Assembly: GCF_028389875.1 (NCBI RefSeq)
Contig: NW_026907680.1
Coordinates: 3,224,001 to 3,288,000, forward strand
Length of the DNA stretch: 64,000 bases
From: Rhea pennata
Taxonomy: Eukaryota; Chordata; Aves; Rheiformes; Rheidae
Reading direction: 5' to 3'
Position numbers and translations under genes: made by a program
Notes under the pieces: model-generated
Seen by the model: the letters and a program-made list of their open reading frames with translations, nothing else
Told to the model about the DNA's origin: nothing
Database searches by the model: none
Part shown: in pieces, positions 49,416-62,439 of the stretch
Position numbering within the stretch: position 1 is the first letter of the stretch
Layout: each line of letters starts with the position of its first letter

Positions 49416-50542
49416 CTCCGGCACTGAGCTTGCCAACACCCCTGCTGCCTCCCCAGGCTGGTTGCTCCTTCCCAGGCACTAACAGCAGCCTTGTGGCCAC
49501 TGGTGGCCTCTCAGGTCTTGAGGCGCAAGTGAGCTCACTAGCAGAAGCAGCAGCAAGGTTCCTCCTCCTGGCTTCCAAGTGGGTGTGGCTGGAATCACCT
49601 CCCTGTCAGCACTGACACCATTTTCCTGCTGCGAGGCTCCCGGGTGCAAGGCACAAGTGCCCTCACACTCAGCATCAAAGCCTTCTGCCTGCCACTGGTC
49701 TCTCCGGGCCTGAGGGAGTAGTGGCCTCGCAGTCAGCACTGCCATCCTGGGCCTGCCACTGACCTGTCAGGTCCTGAGGCAGAAGTGACCTCCTGAAGTG
49801 GAGCAGCAGCAGTGGGCCTGCTCCTGGCCTACCAGAAGTGACCTCGGAAGCTCCCAAAGGGGCACTGGACCTGGTGCTGGTGGTTCTTCGGGAGAAGTGG
49901 CATCAGAACCAGGAGGAAATCCACGTGCCTGCTGCTGGCCTAGGAGCTGATGAGGCGCAAGTCACCTCCCAAGCACCGCTGAAGCCAGGTGACGGCTCCT
50001 GCCTCTCAGGGACTGAGAAATCCTAGGTAGAAGAGAATTTCCGAGCTCTTTCTTCCCCGCAGTACAACCGCTCTTCCTCAGCAGCCCTTGGAAGGAACTT
50101 CCCCTGTCCCAGCAGCCTGGGATCACTGCCCTCCAAGGGGCACGCGTGCAGCTGTGGGATGACAAATGCAGGTGTTCGATGACGGCAGAGAACTCGCTGA
50201 GAAACTCGTGTTACTGAGACACCCTTTACTCTGCCCTTCAGCAGGGCTACAGCTCTGGCGTGACCAGCAAGTCACAGTAACTGAAAGCTTGGCTCATCTG
50301 TCAGGCCAGCTTCTAGAAAGGATTGAGGAATGAGGAGGCGGGGACAGACACACCTGTATCTTAACATCCCTGGACTTCTTCTCAGAGGAAGTGTCCCCGG
50401 AGTGGCAGCGTGGTTAGTCTAGTGCCTGAAAGCCTCTAGAGCTGCAACATTAAGGTATCTCCAAACCAACGTGGCGTAGTGAAACTCGTATAACAAAACC
50501 ACACTGTAGTTGTCTTGGCACTCCTCTCACTCGACCGTGCTT

Positions 50543-50848
50543 TTACAGCCACCTCCAGAGGTGCAGAGAAGCAGTAGCAATCTGTAGTGCCCAGCGCTGC
50601 CGGCTGAGCCCTCGGAAAGCTTTCGGCTTCACTACAGGGTTTTCCAGTGCATGAGGACTGAAGTAGGGGACACAGAACAGATCCAAGAGCAATGTGCTCA
50701 GTGCTAAGAGAACGTTGAAAACGCTACATGTCTGTAGCAGGACGAGAATGGAAGGGAGCAGAGGGACTGCTGTGGCTAAAAGGCAGCACCTGACTTGAGC
50801 AAGACCACACATGTGCTTCCATACAAAATACTTAGGCAGCTCCATCAA
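50543..50848 (-). other. Exon-like hydrophobic open frame (right arm)
   Basis: Mirror of 36,957-37,262 with a few substitutions; the frame is kept. Confidence 0.33.
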
Positions 50849-52950
50849 GCTGCAGAAGAAAGGTTAGCCAGTTGGTTACTCACACGAGAAGGGACATGGA
50901 CTTTACGGTGCCAGACAAGCTCCATATCCCTGCAGGCTTGTTAGAGGGAAGTGCAGTGTGCCTGGCAACTTTTGAAACCCCTTGGAGTTTAGGTTCAGCC
51001 TGCAGCAAGGATTTCTCACAGCCAGACCACTTAGTGGGAAACCATTACCGTGCTGTGTAAAGCAAATATTTTTCACCAGCTTTGCATAGTCTTTTGTGCA
51101 AGCCACATCCTTTCTGCTCAGAATATCACGATTCCTCTGTATTGCCCTGGAAAGTGGAGTCCTGGGGTACATCTGCATTTGCTGCGGATCCTTCAGTAGA
51201 TGCGTGGAGGCCAACACATGCACTTCCAACTTCACCTGCACCTGGGAGAGGGGAAAAAGATCCAATGTTAGTTTTACAGCACACACAGCCCAAAACGTTT
51301 GTGGAAATAAATAGTACTTGGGAGTGGATGGTGCAAAAATGTAGAGAGATGTAAAGCCCTCAGAGGAACTCAAAATGAAAGGGGCCCATACAGAGGAAGA
51401 CATTTGATTTTTTGTGTTTGATTATCACTCAATGGGCTCTTGAGTGAAGGAAATTCCACTGGATATGCACCACACATTTTGTTTAAACCCAGAGACAACA
51501 TCTTCTTACGCCGTTGGTCAGCTTAGAACACACACACATAACTTGCCCTGTCGAAACAGCCTTGCTTCCAGGAAAGCTCATCTACAGGAGTATTTAAACC
51601 AACCACGAAGACCCTCACTGTCTTCCTCCATCCCACATGATCTGATAAATTCTCAGAGGCCAATAAATGACACTGCATGGGATGACATTCAAAAATGCCA
51701 GCGTTAGGCAATAGGTTTGTGGACATTCCAGCAACTGGCAAAAGCTGTAGAAGAACAGCTCAGTGCTGGGCAAGCAAAAGATCCTGGAGCAAAAAGCACT
51801 GCTCTGATGAGCTCGCTGCTTTGAAATAGTCCTGTCCCAAAGCAGGGACTGCAGAGGAGCAATTGTTGTGAAAGAGGTTGAATTAGTCTCTGGAGAAATG
51901 ACCTTTGAATGATGAATTTCCATCTACAAGAGCCTGCAGTATCTGAAGATGTCCAAGGGGGCTGGCAGTGCTTAAAGACTGCTCGGCTTTTCTTCAAGAA
52001 AGCCCACCTTCTGGCCTGGTCAGTACTGCTCGTGCTTAGCAATGGATAAGAGCTGTGGCAAACATCAAGCACTATCATATTCACAGAACGTGCCTGTGCT
52101 ATGCTTTCCTGCTGTCTATGCCCTACGGGTAGGCAGGGAGAGCTGAGGCCCCTGTGGCTGAGACCGCCGCTGCTGGCAGCTCCTGCCCCGGGCTGGGATG
52201 CAGCTGTGCCAGGCGCAGCGCTGGAGCCAGCTGCAGCTGGGCTTCCTGCCGCGGGAAGCAGCCTGACCTGCTCCAGCACCTCGGGAACAGACATCTCTGG
52301 CTGGAGCCCCAGGAGACTAAAGCCCCGCGAGCTCTGCAAACGCAGCCACGTCTTTCCCCAGCTGGAGCGTGCGGAGCCCCGGGGGCTGGGAGAGCGGCTG
52401 CTGCCGGCGCTGCTGCCAGGCCAGGAGCTGCCGTGTGACCGTGCTGAGGGGAAGGCGGCCGAGCTGCAGCCCCGGTGCCTGGGGCGAGATCCCTGCCCCG
52501 AGGCAGGGCAGGGACAGCTGGGTTGATGGTGAACATGAAGGTGTCAGGTGCACGCTGGCCTGGCACTGCCCGCTTGTGGGTGCTGTGCATGGGCCTCGCC
52601 GGGGAGGGCTGCGTGCCAGAGACAAGGGTCCACGCCTGGCCCCAGCAGCAGGACAGCACCTGAGCAGCCTGCAATGACCCAGGCTGCAGCCCTGCTCCAC
52701 CTGGGCTGAGCCTGGGCTGAAGTCTCACCTCAACCTCATCTACAGGTGGACACAGCAACCTGACCAGGCCATCAAGCAGCCCAAACACCTGCACAGAGCC
52801 TCCACAAAGGCTCTCTCTGCTTTCCATCCCACGCAGCATGTGAGCAGAAGCTGCAGTGATGCCAGGGCCATGGCAAGACTCAGCCAGCCCTGCCATGACA
52901 GGAGCTCTCCCTGCACGGCCCTGTGCAGGACCTGGCCTCAGCTCTCAGAA

Positions 52951-53798
52951 CCACAGAATCACAGAGCTCTTTGAGGTTGGAAGGGACCTGGAGAGCCTCT
53001 AGTGCACCTGCCCTGCTCACGCAGGGTCACCTAGGGCAGCTTGCCTAGGACCCTGTCCAGACGGCTTCTGACTGTCTCCGGGCATGGAGACTCCACAGCC
53101 TCTCTGGGCAACCTGTTCCAGTGCTCTGTCACTCCTCCCAGGGAAAAGGCTTATTCCTTTGTCTTCAGATGGACCTTCCTGGGTTTCACTCTGGCCTGTT
53201 GCCTCTCATCCTATCGCTGGGCTCCACTGAACAGAGTCTGGCCCCATCCTCTCGACACCCACCCTGCAGATACTTATACACATTGCTGAGATTCCCCCCC
53301 TCAGCCTTCTCTGCCCCAGGCTGAACAGGCCCAGCTCTCTCCACCGTTCCCTGTGGGAGAGATGCTGCACTCCCTTCCTGATCTTAGTAGCCCTTCTGGG
53401 GCAGGACTCCACCTGGTAGCTCCACGTCTCTCTTGTGTTGTGGAGCCCAGAATTGGACACAGCCTGGAGGAGGAACTCCGGGACTCCAAAGAAGCTTTCT
53501 TTGATTTCCCTCTTACTTCTGGGAGCCTCTGGCATGGGGTTCTCCTAGACAGCTGCCTGTAGAGGCCAAAGTCTGCTCTGCTGCAGTCTAGTGTTGGCAT
53601 CCCACATTTTGTGCTCTTCCATCCTCTCAGGATCCTCAGCTCCACACTCTCACGGCCACTGCAGCCAAGGTTGCTGCCAGTCTTGATATCCGCATGCAGC
53701 CTTCCCTTCTTTTTAAGTAGGAGGTCCAGCAGAGCCCGTCTGCTTGCTGGCCCTGCTGTGTTGTCTCTCCAGGAGCTCTCAGGGTGCATAAAGTCTGC
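52951..53798 (-). mobile_element. CR1 LINE, ORF2 part plus 3' end (right arm)
   Basis: Mirror of 34,018-34,865. Confidence 0.92.
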
Positions 53799-55967
53799 CT
53801 TTCCTTTGTCGGAGCCTGGGAAGCACACTGCATACACAAGTGGAAGGCCCACATCTCCAGTGGATCTGAGGAGCTTTCCTTCTCTGACAATACCTATGCA
53901 GACTCTTCCTGGGTGGTTGTGCAAATGGAGCCCATAGGAGCCACAGTTATCTCAGTGTGGCAGGGGACAAGGCCGGGGAGTTCTTGTTTTCTTCTTGAAA
54001 CTGTATGAGTAAAGAGAAAAGCAAGAATTCAACCCCTTCAGGAGCGCTCCTGCTGAAGGTGGCAGCCCAGCATGCCAAGAGGCCCACTTGCCTTCTGAGG
54101 CCATACTTGAAGACCGGGCTGAGAAAATTGTGGGCTTTCCCTGAGCGCTTTGGCTCCCCAGTATGGCTTAAGGCCTTTGTGATGAGGAGATCCCGCGCCC
54201 TTTTCTGATCCAAATCATGCTCCCATACAGGCAGCTGACTCTCTGCTGCAACAATCGTGGTCTGGAGGAAAATGCCAGCCCAAGATGTCTTTCTGCCTTG
54301 CTTGTTTCTGGTAGGGATCAACCTTTTCAAACAAACCAAAACCAGAACCACTCATTCCTCTCCATGTTTTAGGCTCCCCAAATAAGAGCTACAGAAGGAC
54401 CAAAGCAGAGGGAATGGCTGGGCAATAAAGTGCCAGAGGGTATTTGCTGCAGGAGGAGTGAGGCCTGTTGGGGAGAAAATGACCACATCTGAACTTTGCA
54501 TGCATGGGGGCAGGCTGTGAGCTAACAGCTCTTGGTCAGGAAGGAGAGGCAAGAGAGAGGTCGCTGAAAGCCACATCTCCTTGCCCTGTGGAGGTGAGAA
54601 GAAGCCCAGCAGAAGTGCTTTGAAGAGGAAGAGAGAAGCCAAGCAAGGAGGCGCATGTGACCCTGCCACAGGTTGACGGTGTGCTTTCAGCCCAAGGTGG
54701 GGGTGTGCTTCTGGAAGGACCAAGCAGGCAAAGGCTTTGTGGCTCCTGCGTCTGGCTGAGGAAGCTCCCAGGCCCCAGGCTGCTGGAAGAAGACCCTGTT
54801 GGGGCAATCACTGCATTCTTTGCGGTTCTGCATTTACTTGCTGCTGTTCCAGCCTGTGCTAGAAAGACTGTGCTGAAGCACCAGCAGCTCTCGCAACACT
54901 GGCCTCAAGCACTTAGTGAGCTGCAGTCTGCAAGCAGAACCTCCGTGTACTTGCTGCTGCTCCAGCCTTTGCAAGAGAGGCCTAGGCTGGAGTAACATCT
55001 CGTTGGAGTCAGACCCTCTCCTCAGCCAGAGGTCTGTCTGCAGAGAAGGTAGTGCCTGCCCTGGGGCCTGTGGGGCAGAGGCTCTGCGGGCTGGCAGAGG
55101 CCATGTGGGGTTTTCTGGGAAGAAAACGTCTGCACTGGAGGAGAAGAGAGCTAAATTCCCTAACTCTCCCTCCCACCGCACTTCTGTTCTGCCTTCCTCC
55201 CCTTCTCGCACCATGGCTCCACCGCCTGCAGCTTTTCCTGTCAGCACCAAATGCCCTCTCCTGCGTCCATTGCCTGCCTTAGCCAACAGACCCCAGCCCA
55301 CTTCTGGGGCACTTGTCTGTGCCCCAGAGATCCCTCCCAGCAGCAGGGCACTGCTTCGGGGCACGCACCTCTTGGCAGGTGCCAAGGAGCAGCTCCACAA
55401 AGGCTCCTGGGGCCAGCAGAGCTGCTGCTGCTGCTGCTGTGCATGGGCAGAGCAGGGGCAAAAGCACTTTCTGAGCTTCCTCGCAGACCTGCTGACCCCT
55501 CAGCAGCCTCCCCAGTCTCCAGCTCTTCTCCAGCCTTGGCACCTCCTTTTCCCTTCCCCCCAAAAAACAGCGTGGAACAGAAAGCCAACACTGGGGAAAC
55601 CTCTTTCCCTGTGGAGTCGTCCCTGCCTTGACTTTCCTCCGGGCAAGCTCCTGGGGCTGAGCAGCAGCTCTGAGCAGCCTTGCCCCACGCAGCCCCCACT
55701 CTGGGGCACTGTGATCCTGCCCTTTTGTGGGCTGCTCCTTCCCCCCACGGCTTCTCCCTACAGCCCTGCAGGCAGTTGCCCAGGCGGGCTGAGTGCTGAC
55801 CATCGCAGGTGGCAGAGGCATGGCCCTGGGCACCCTGACCTCCCAGGACACTGCTCTCAGGCACAGCCCTGGGCGCACCTGGCTGCACGCACACCCTGCT
55901 CACACAGCCCTGCCGCCCTCCCCGGCAGAAGGGAGCCGTGCCGCCTGAATGCCTTTTAAACTCTGCC

Positions 55968-56297
55968 ATGAGGACTAGGCCTCTCTTGCTGGCTGGGCAG
56001 CCCGGAGCAAGTGCCTGTCAGAGCCTGCTCTTGGCTTCTTTCCGCTGCTGCTTCTGCTTTCAGCTTCCAGACCTTTGGGAAAGTCAATGTAAGTGGTCCT
56101 TTTGGAAGAGGAGGGCCTTTTCTCCTAGCGCGTAGGTGAAATAAATGTGGATGCTGCTCATTTGCGGAGAGCAGTGCTGGGTGTCTCAGGGCAATTTTGG
56201 AGGCTGAGGAAAAGTCTGCATGCTCTTGTCAAGCCTTGTGAAGAGGGAGGTGTTGGTGTGAGCTTTGCCGCAGGGTGTGCGTTGTTTGCTCAGACCT
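55968..56297 (+). CDS. Possible 5' exons of right-arm Ser/Gly-tail gene
   Basis: Tentative. ATG at 55968-55970 opens a frame to 56088 with a strong donor (caat|gtaagt), phase 1. The next exon 56136-56297 starts after cgtag in the matching phase and ends at acct|gtgagt. The product starts MRTRPLLLAGQ with a hydrophobic, Cys-rich stretch and continues with HLRRAVLGVSG and SFAAGCALFAQT. A small exon at 56654-56714 with a weak donor (at|gtagag) would carry the frame into the exon at 57297; the total would then be 319 residues. No family match is recognised. The mirror lies at 31519-31848 on the minus strand. Confidence 0.3.
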
Positions 56298-57296
56298 GTG
56301 AGTATGCAGTTAGGCAGGAGGAAAGGCGGAGGATGTCTTTTGTGGCCAGGACAGGATCGAGCTTTGTATGTCAAAGTGAAATCGGAGCCCTGCTGGCAGC
56401 AAGGCCAAGGAGCAGAGGCTGTTTGCAGAGTTGTGGATGAATTTTGGGAGCTAGGAGCCCTTTTCTTCCTTTGAAGTCCCCTCTGGTGGCTGGCACCAAC
56501 AGAGTGTGACTACACCCCACTGGCTGGCATCTCTGTGTGTCACTGAAGCATGACACACACTTGTGCAGAGTTGGTGGATGTGAATGCAAAGGGGAGTCTA
56601 TGTGTGTGCACATACATGCAGGGCCTGGAAGAGGCAGGAGGGCCCTGTTTCAGGTGAGAGAGAGCCTCTGTGCCTGCTGCCACAGAATCCTTTGCCAACA
56701 ATGTCTCCAGGCATGTAGAGCTGTGGTGAGCAGCCTAGTAGAGAGGAGTGAGGTGGAAGAGAGGGCTGCAAGGAATGCTGCTGGAGGGGAGGATGCCTTG
56801 GGTGAATATCTCCCCAAAGCTGTGGTGTTTCCCCTTGGGCAATGCCCTTCCTTTGACTGCCAGCAGCAAGGAGGAAGGAAGGTCATTTCCAGGCAGCAGT
56901 CAGGGGTGGCGAGCAGCAGGCTCGAGAGGATGTGCCCTTGGCTCAGGCAGCCCTTAGAGGCAAGGACAGGTTGTTTGGGCTCTTTGAAGAGGATGGGAAG
57001 GAGGGACATAAGTGCCTGAAGAGAGAAGGACTGCAAGGGACGGAGCAGTTATTCCCGGTTCCATTTCTGAAGCTTCCAAGAAAGCTTGTCCTTGGGGGCT
57101 ACACAGCAGTGGCTACTGGAGTGCTCAGGACAGTGGGTAATGGTGTGTCCTGGAGCCTGTCCTTGGAGCTGACGCTGCTGCTCTCCTTGGTGCCTGGAGA
57201 AAAAGTCTCAACTGTGGGCTCCTCGAGTTTTCTTTTGGGCATGTTGTGCAGTCCTGAGTGTCCTGTGGCACACATCCCCGCGGTGTGTATTTGCAG

Positions 57297-60200
57297 CATG
57301 CTTCCAGGAATTCACTCACATTCTGCGAAGAAGGAATTACTGGGCAGGAGGACGCAAATGCCAGAAGCTCGAGCAGCAGCTGCGTGGCCTGTACATGGCC
57401 ATCAGAAGTCAACAGAGGTAGGTGCTCCTGATGGAGGTCCTTCTTTTGCCAGCTTGCTTTCTGCCAAAGCATTGTGCTCTGGGCACTGGCTGTAGAAGGG
57501 CCCTTCCCATGGGTTCTGCTTAGCCTTGTCGGACTTTCCCTGGGGCTTTGCTTTCAGAAATGCCACTTGTGCACTAGTTTTACAATATATCTGTAACTCC
57601 TGCACTCTCCATGAACACACTGCTCTTTCTGGTGGCCATGGAAGCACTGAGCCTTTCTGTAATACGAGATGGAGAGTTTTTGCTCAGCTGTGTGATTATT
57701 CAGATGCTTGGTCTGAACAAGAAAGGGATGTTCAGCCTTGCTCAACTGCCTTTCAGAGCAAAAGGGTGCTGACAGGAAGGTTTAGGGAAAGGATGAGCGC
57801 AGGGACTGAGAAAAACGTTTCCTCCTGGTAAAACAGATGTATTGCAGCCCCCACTGCTCTCTCTCATCCTCCCTAGCAGGCTGACCGACACATTTCCCTA
57901 GAGTTTAGTGAGCTGCCTTCCCCTGGGCTTCCCTCCCTTGAATTCTCTATAGGCAGGAACTGCTCTCTTAACTCAGACTCTCGGCTCTTGCCCTCGACAA
58001 AAGCCTGCCAGAGCTTTTAGCCATTCTCCCCTATTCCCCCACAGCTGTTGTTGTGTAGAATGGAGGGGCTGCAGAGCAAGAGCAAGGGTTGTTTCTGCAA
58101 TTCTGAGAGGCAGCTTCTTCTCTGAAGCATGGAAACATGGGCTGCCCTTGTGAGCAGCAAGATCCTTTCCTTGGCAGCATCTCACCTCTCTTTCTCACCT
58201 TTGCAGATGAAGGTGATGAGGGAATCAATGTTCACAGCCACTAGAGCGGCTCCTTTTTTGTCCTCTACTCCTCTTCCAAGTATTTTTCCAACGTGAGTAC
58301 TTTGCCTTGCTTCTTTCCCCCTGCCTGATGAAGGGAGCAGCCACCCAGCACAGGTTGGTTAGGGCTGCATTGCCAGGGCTGGGGCAGGCTGCTCTGAAAG
58401 TGCTTTGGGAGCAAGGCTTCCCAGCGGCTGAGTCCCAGTGACCTGCACGCATGCTCCGCCTTCATATGGGCTCTGTCTGTGGGGAAGGGTTCTTCAGAGC
58501 TCTGTGCTGGCTCCCACCTGCTCAGAGCTTTGTGCTTGACTGCCTTGATGCCTTTCTCCTTCTTTGACACTGGGAGCCCAGCAACCATCCATTGCCCATC
58601 CCTGAACACAGAGTCTTTGGGGCCATGGAGCAGTGGCTAATGCATGTGGCAGGACAGGGGTAGTGGTATGAGTTGAAGCCTGTCCTGTAGATGACCCTGC
58701 TTCTATCCTCACTGCATGGAGAGAAAGTCATGCTGTGGGCGAGCTTAGAGCTCTCTTTCGGGCATGATGTGCAGCCCTGAGTGTTTTATTTGGGGGTAGT
58801 CTTCACAGCTGTTGATGTACCTGCAGTCAGTGGAACCCCTGTGCTTCTGCTGCAGCACTGCCTTCTGCTGCAGAAGCAGATGCCCAGCTTGTGAGGGGGG
58901 AGTGGAGATCCTACTCCCCCTGTGCTCATACCACCTCCCCGTGTGTATATTTGCAGTCCATTCCCAGTCTCCTCACAGTGCTCTGCACAGAATGCAGCAG
59001 CAGGTGGAAAGAAACCACGTCCAGAAGCTAGGGTACGTGCTACACAGCCTGTGAATGTAGGCCATCAGAACACAGGAGTGGTAAGTGTTCCTGACTGGGG
59101 TCCTTCTTGTGCTAGCCTGCATTCTGCAAATGCATTGTCCTGTGGTTGCTGGTTGTACAAGAGCCCTTCCAGTGCCCTTCTTTGAGCCCTGGCTGACTTT
59201 GTCCAGGGCTTTGAGTTCAAAGGCGGTGCTCTAGTTTTACAATGCATCTCTCAGTGCTGCACTCTCCATGAACACGCCTGTAGAGCCACTGGGGTCCTCT
59301 TTCTGGTGGCAGTGGAATTTCTGGTTCTTTCTGTGATAGAAGATGGGCAGTTTCTGCTTAGCTGCGTGATTATTGAGATGCTTGGTGCAAACAAGAAAGG
59401 GATATTCAGCCTTGTTCAGCTTTCCTTTGGGGCAAAAGGATGCTGACAGGAAGGTTCAAAACAAGGTTCAAAGGAGAGTGTAAGTAACCTTCCCTTCAAG
59501 AAAACCACCATGTTGAAGCCCGCACTTGCTGCTCCTGGAAGTGACAATGCCCTCCACAATTTATTTGGCAGCAGGAGACATCGGAGACTGATCCCATGGG
59601 AAAGGCAGGGAACCCTGCTCAGGCTGTGATGTAGCTGGGGAATGTTGTGGAGCCCCTTGCTCTTCTGCAGCTGGGGCTGCAGAGTCCCTGCCTGCAGCAG
59701 CCGTTGTCCAGCGGGGGGCCCAGGCCAAGCCAGAGCCAGGGGCCTGGTGATTGCCGAGGTCCTGCAGTCCCTGGATGCTGGCGAGGAGCATGTGGAGAGC
59801 AGCGGAGTGGACTTGGAAGTGGGGCACATTGCACAGTGTGGAGTTGTCTTGCAGGTGCAGGAGGGTGCTGAGAATCTGGTTGAAGAAAAGCCCAGTATTC
59901 AGAAGATCGTCCAATACCAGCTGGGAGAAGAGAAGCAAGTGACCCTGAAGGTCTACTTCTCCTGCCTAGAGGAAGAGGAGGAAGGGCTGGACAGTCAAGA
60001 GGGGCCTTGCAAGACAGGGCAGGTATGTGGCAGCTCCAGGAGAAGCCTGGCAGAACTGAGGGGCAGTGAGGCAGCAAGGGGTGCCACTTGTAATCCCGGA
60101 GCCACTGTGCTGCCTAGAGCGTGCTGTGACTTTTCCTGACATGGGCTTGATGTGGCTTAAAGCCTGTCACTAAGTCCCTCTCCGCAGCCCCCAGCAAAAG

Positions 60201-60805
60201 CCCAGCACTGCTGTCGAGCTGAAGGGCTGTTTCTGCAAATGGGAGCAGTGTTGAGGGAGTAGGGGAGGAGAGAAGCAGGAGGGCTCTGAGGCTGAGCGAG
60301 AGAGACAAGGTGCAACCCCATTGCCCCATGAGCAAGCCACAGGGCTGGCCTGGGCTCAGCCTTGCCTTCCAGCCAAGGGGGCAGCTGTTGAGTGCTGAGA
60401 ATGGCCTCCAACAGTGGCACCTGCAAAATCTGAGTAGCTGAGCGCAAAGGGATGCTTCCAGTGTTGGTGTGCCCCTTTGCAAAGCTCTCCTTGACTGCTG
60501 AATACTGGACACAGGTACCCCCCAGTCTTGGTTCACAACAGATTAGCAGTGTCCAAACAAGGTCTCAAGTCCCATGACAGTCAATATAGCAAAACCATCA
60601 GCGAACACTAGCCTGCACTACTCTGCAGACTTTCTCAGCCTTTCTAGTGGGGCAGAACACAGCCTGTTCATTTCTACCTTCTTCCCAGGGGTTAGAAGAG
60701 CTGTGTGCAGAGACACAGCCAAGTAGCAGCAGGAGCAGCAGCAGCAGCACCAGCACTACTTGTGAGCCACGCGAGCACCCAGGAAGTTCTCTGAAGCTAA
60801 ATTAA
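57297..60805 (+). CDS. Ser/Gly-tail family gene, right-arm copy (unknown function)
   Basis: Exons with matching phases: 57297-57417 (121 bp, second half of a module, MLPGIHSHSA), 58207-58292 (86 bp, MKVMRESMFT), 58957-59080 (124 bp, PFPVSSQCSAQ), 59855-60022 (168 bp, Glu-rich 56 residues) and 60689-60805 (terminal). Borders are ttgcag/gtgagt, ttgcag/gtaagt, tgcag/gtatgt and cccag. The terminal exon encodes only 38 residues: GLEELCAETQ, a short Ser run, then the family ending CEPREHPGSSLKLN. TAA at 60803-60805 overlaps ATTAAA. All five exons join without a stop. The long Ser/Gly expansion of copies A and C is absent. Possible 5' exons at 55,968-56,297 are listed separately. Confidence 0.55.
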
Positions 60806-61329
60806 ACCAACTGCCCCAAGTCGGGTGGCTCTTGGCTGGGTGTGCAGTGAGCTCGTGCGTTTGCAGCATGGGAATTTTGGAGAGGCCTGAAGAGCAGAGC
60901 TGAGGAGTCAGGGCTCAGGGGCTGCTGCCAGGGCAGCTCTCTGCCGTGGTCATGCTGTAGCTCTTTGGCTGCAGCTGAGGTGGCTGTGGCCTAGGGGTGT
61001 GCTGCGTCTTGTTGGTGCCGGAGAGAGGCGTGGAGAGGGCCCTGCCATGGCCAACGCATGTCCTGGGGGCAGGGGGCCTGTGGGGAGAGGAGGAAAAAGC
61101 TGCTGTACGCCTCTGAGGGGAGGAAGTGCTTGAGCCTGGGCCCCCCTTGCTGGGGCCCAGTGCTGGCTGCGTGGTGGGAGGGAACTGCCAGCTCTTGTGT
61201 GTGTCTTGGGTGCCCTTGAGTGCTGGGCTTTTGCAGGTGTGAGGGGAAGAAGGCGGGTGCCCAGGGCCAGAAGGGGAAGCGGCCACCCCGGAGGCTTGGT
61301 GCCAGCAGCGTCCATGGCCACCTGGGCTG

Positions 61330-61575
61330 TAGCACCCGGGAACTAGTGGAGTTGCAGAGACCGAGGGCAGGTAGGAAGGAGAGCAGCAGAGCCCAGAGGC
61401 TGGCCTTGAGGCGAGCAGGCTTCCCCTTCTGCAGAGACCTGCTAGGGGGACGCCAGGGGAGGCAGCTCAGAAGGGCAAAGGAGCTCAAGAAAGCTGGCAG
61501 GCCTTTAAGCTGCTGAAGGAGAGCCTCCTCCAAGTGCCACTCTGCTCCACCTTGACATTCCAGCAAGCCCAAGTC
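61330..61575 (+). mobile_element. Old CR1 ORF2 fragment (right arm)
   Basis: Paralogous to 5,320-5,570: LGCSTRELVEL then RRAGFPFCRDLLGG. Confidence 0.65.
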
Positions 61576-61848
61576 AGGGCAAAGCCTGCGGCCCCTCACT
61601 AGCAATGGCGATTCTGGAGGACCAGGCTTCATCGTTCCATCTGGTGCGTGCGCATCTGCAAATGCAGGAGCTTTGCTTGAGCGCCTGCTCAGGGAGACTT
61701 TCATCAGCACTTCATGAGCATTGAGTCCCCTTCTCTCTGCAGACTGACAAGCCTCGGTAAGGATCCGCACCTCAGACCAGCTTCTAGCCTCTTTGTCCTC
61801 CACGCATTTTCCATTCCCCCCACAGCAGGAGCTGCGAGAGAAAGCGCC

Positions 61849-61940
61849 CATCACAGAATCATCGAAGGGTGGAGGTTGGAAGGGGCCTCTGGAGATCATC
61901 TCGTCCAACCCCCCCTGCTAAAGCAGGGTCACCTACAGCA
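61849..61940 (-). mobile_element. CR1 3' terminal stub (right arm)
   Basis: Mirror of 25,876-25,967. Confidence 0.85.
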
Positions 61941-62439
61941 CACTGCACAGAGTGGCCAAGCGTTAGACACTGTGTTTATCGATAACTGTGCGGTCTAGGC
62001 TTGTAGTTAATCTCCTTTTTTAGGCTTTCTTCCTTTCAGGTTGGTGCTTAGGATCTGAGGCAAAGGCAGGAAGGGTTTTGGAGCAGCTGAGGTTGTCCGC
62101 TGGCCCGCGCTCACAGAGCGGTCTGCTGTAACTCGTTGTGCTCCCTTTCATCGGCCAGCGGTGCTTTTATTCCTCCCTGCTCCTCATGGTGAGGTTTGCA
62201 GGCAGGAGCAACACATTTGGCCAGGCTCTGGCGTGGGGCAGCCGCGGGGTGTGCCCGCACGTGGCCGTAGTGGGAGCCGAGCAGGGGAAGAGTACGGCCG
62301 GGTGTGGGCACGGCCGGTGGCGGCCAAGGCGGGCGGCAGGGCGCGGGGGGCGTCGCGGCCGCCGCGCTGGGGCCGCCATGGCGCCTGGCGCCGCTTGCGG
62401 CCGGGTTGGGCAGGCGCCATCGGCCAGGGCATCCGGGGT

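Noticed and set aside
54916-55959. 347-codon open frame (mirror 31857-32900)
   Set aside because: GC-rich, overlapped by long frames on the opposite strand, no splice or start logic, no recognisable domain; looks like a composition artefact.
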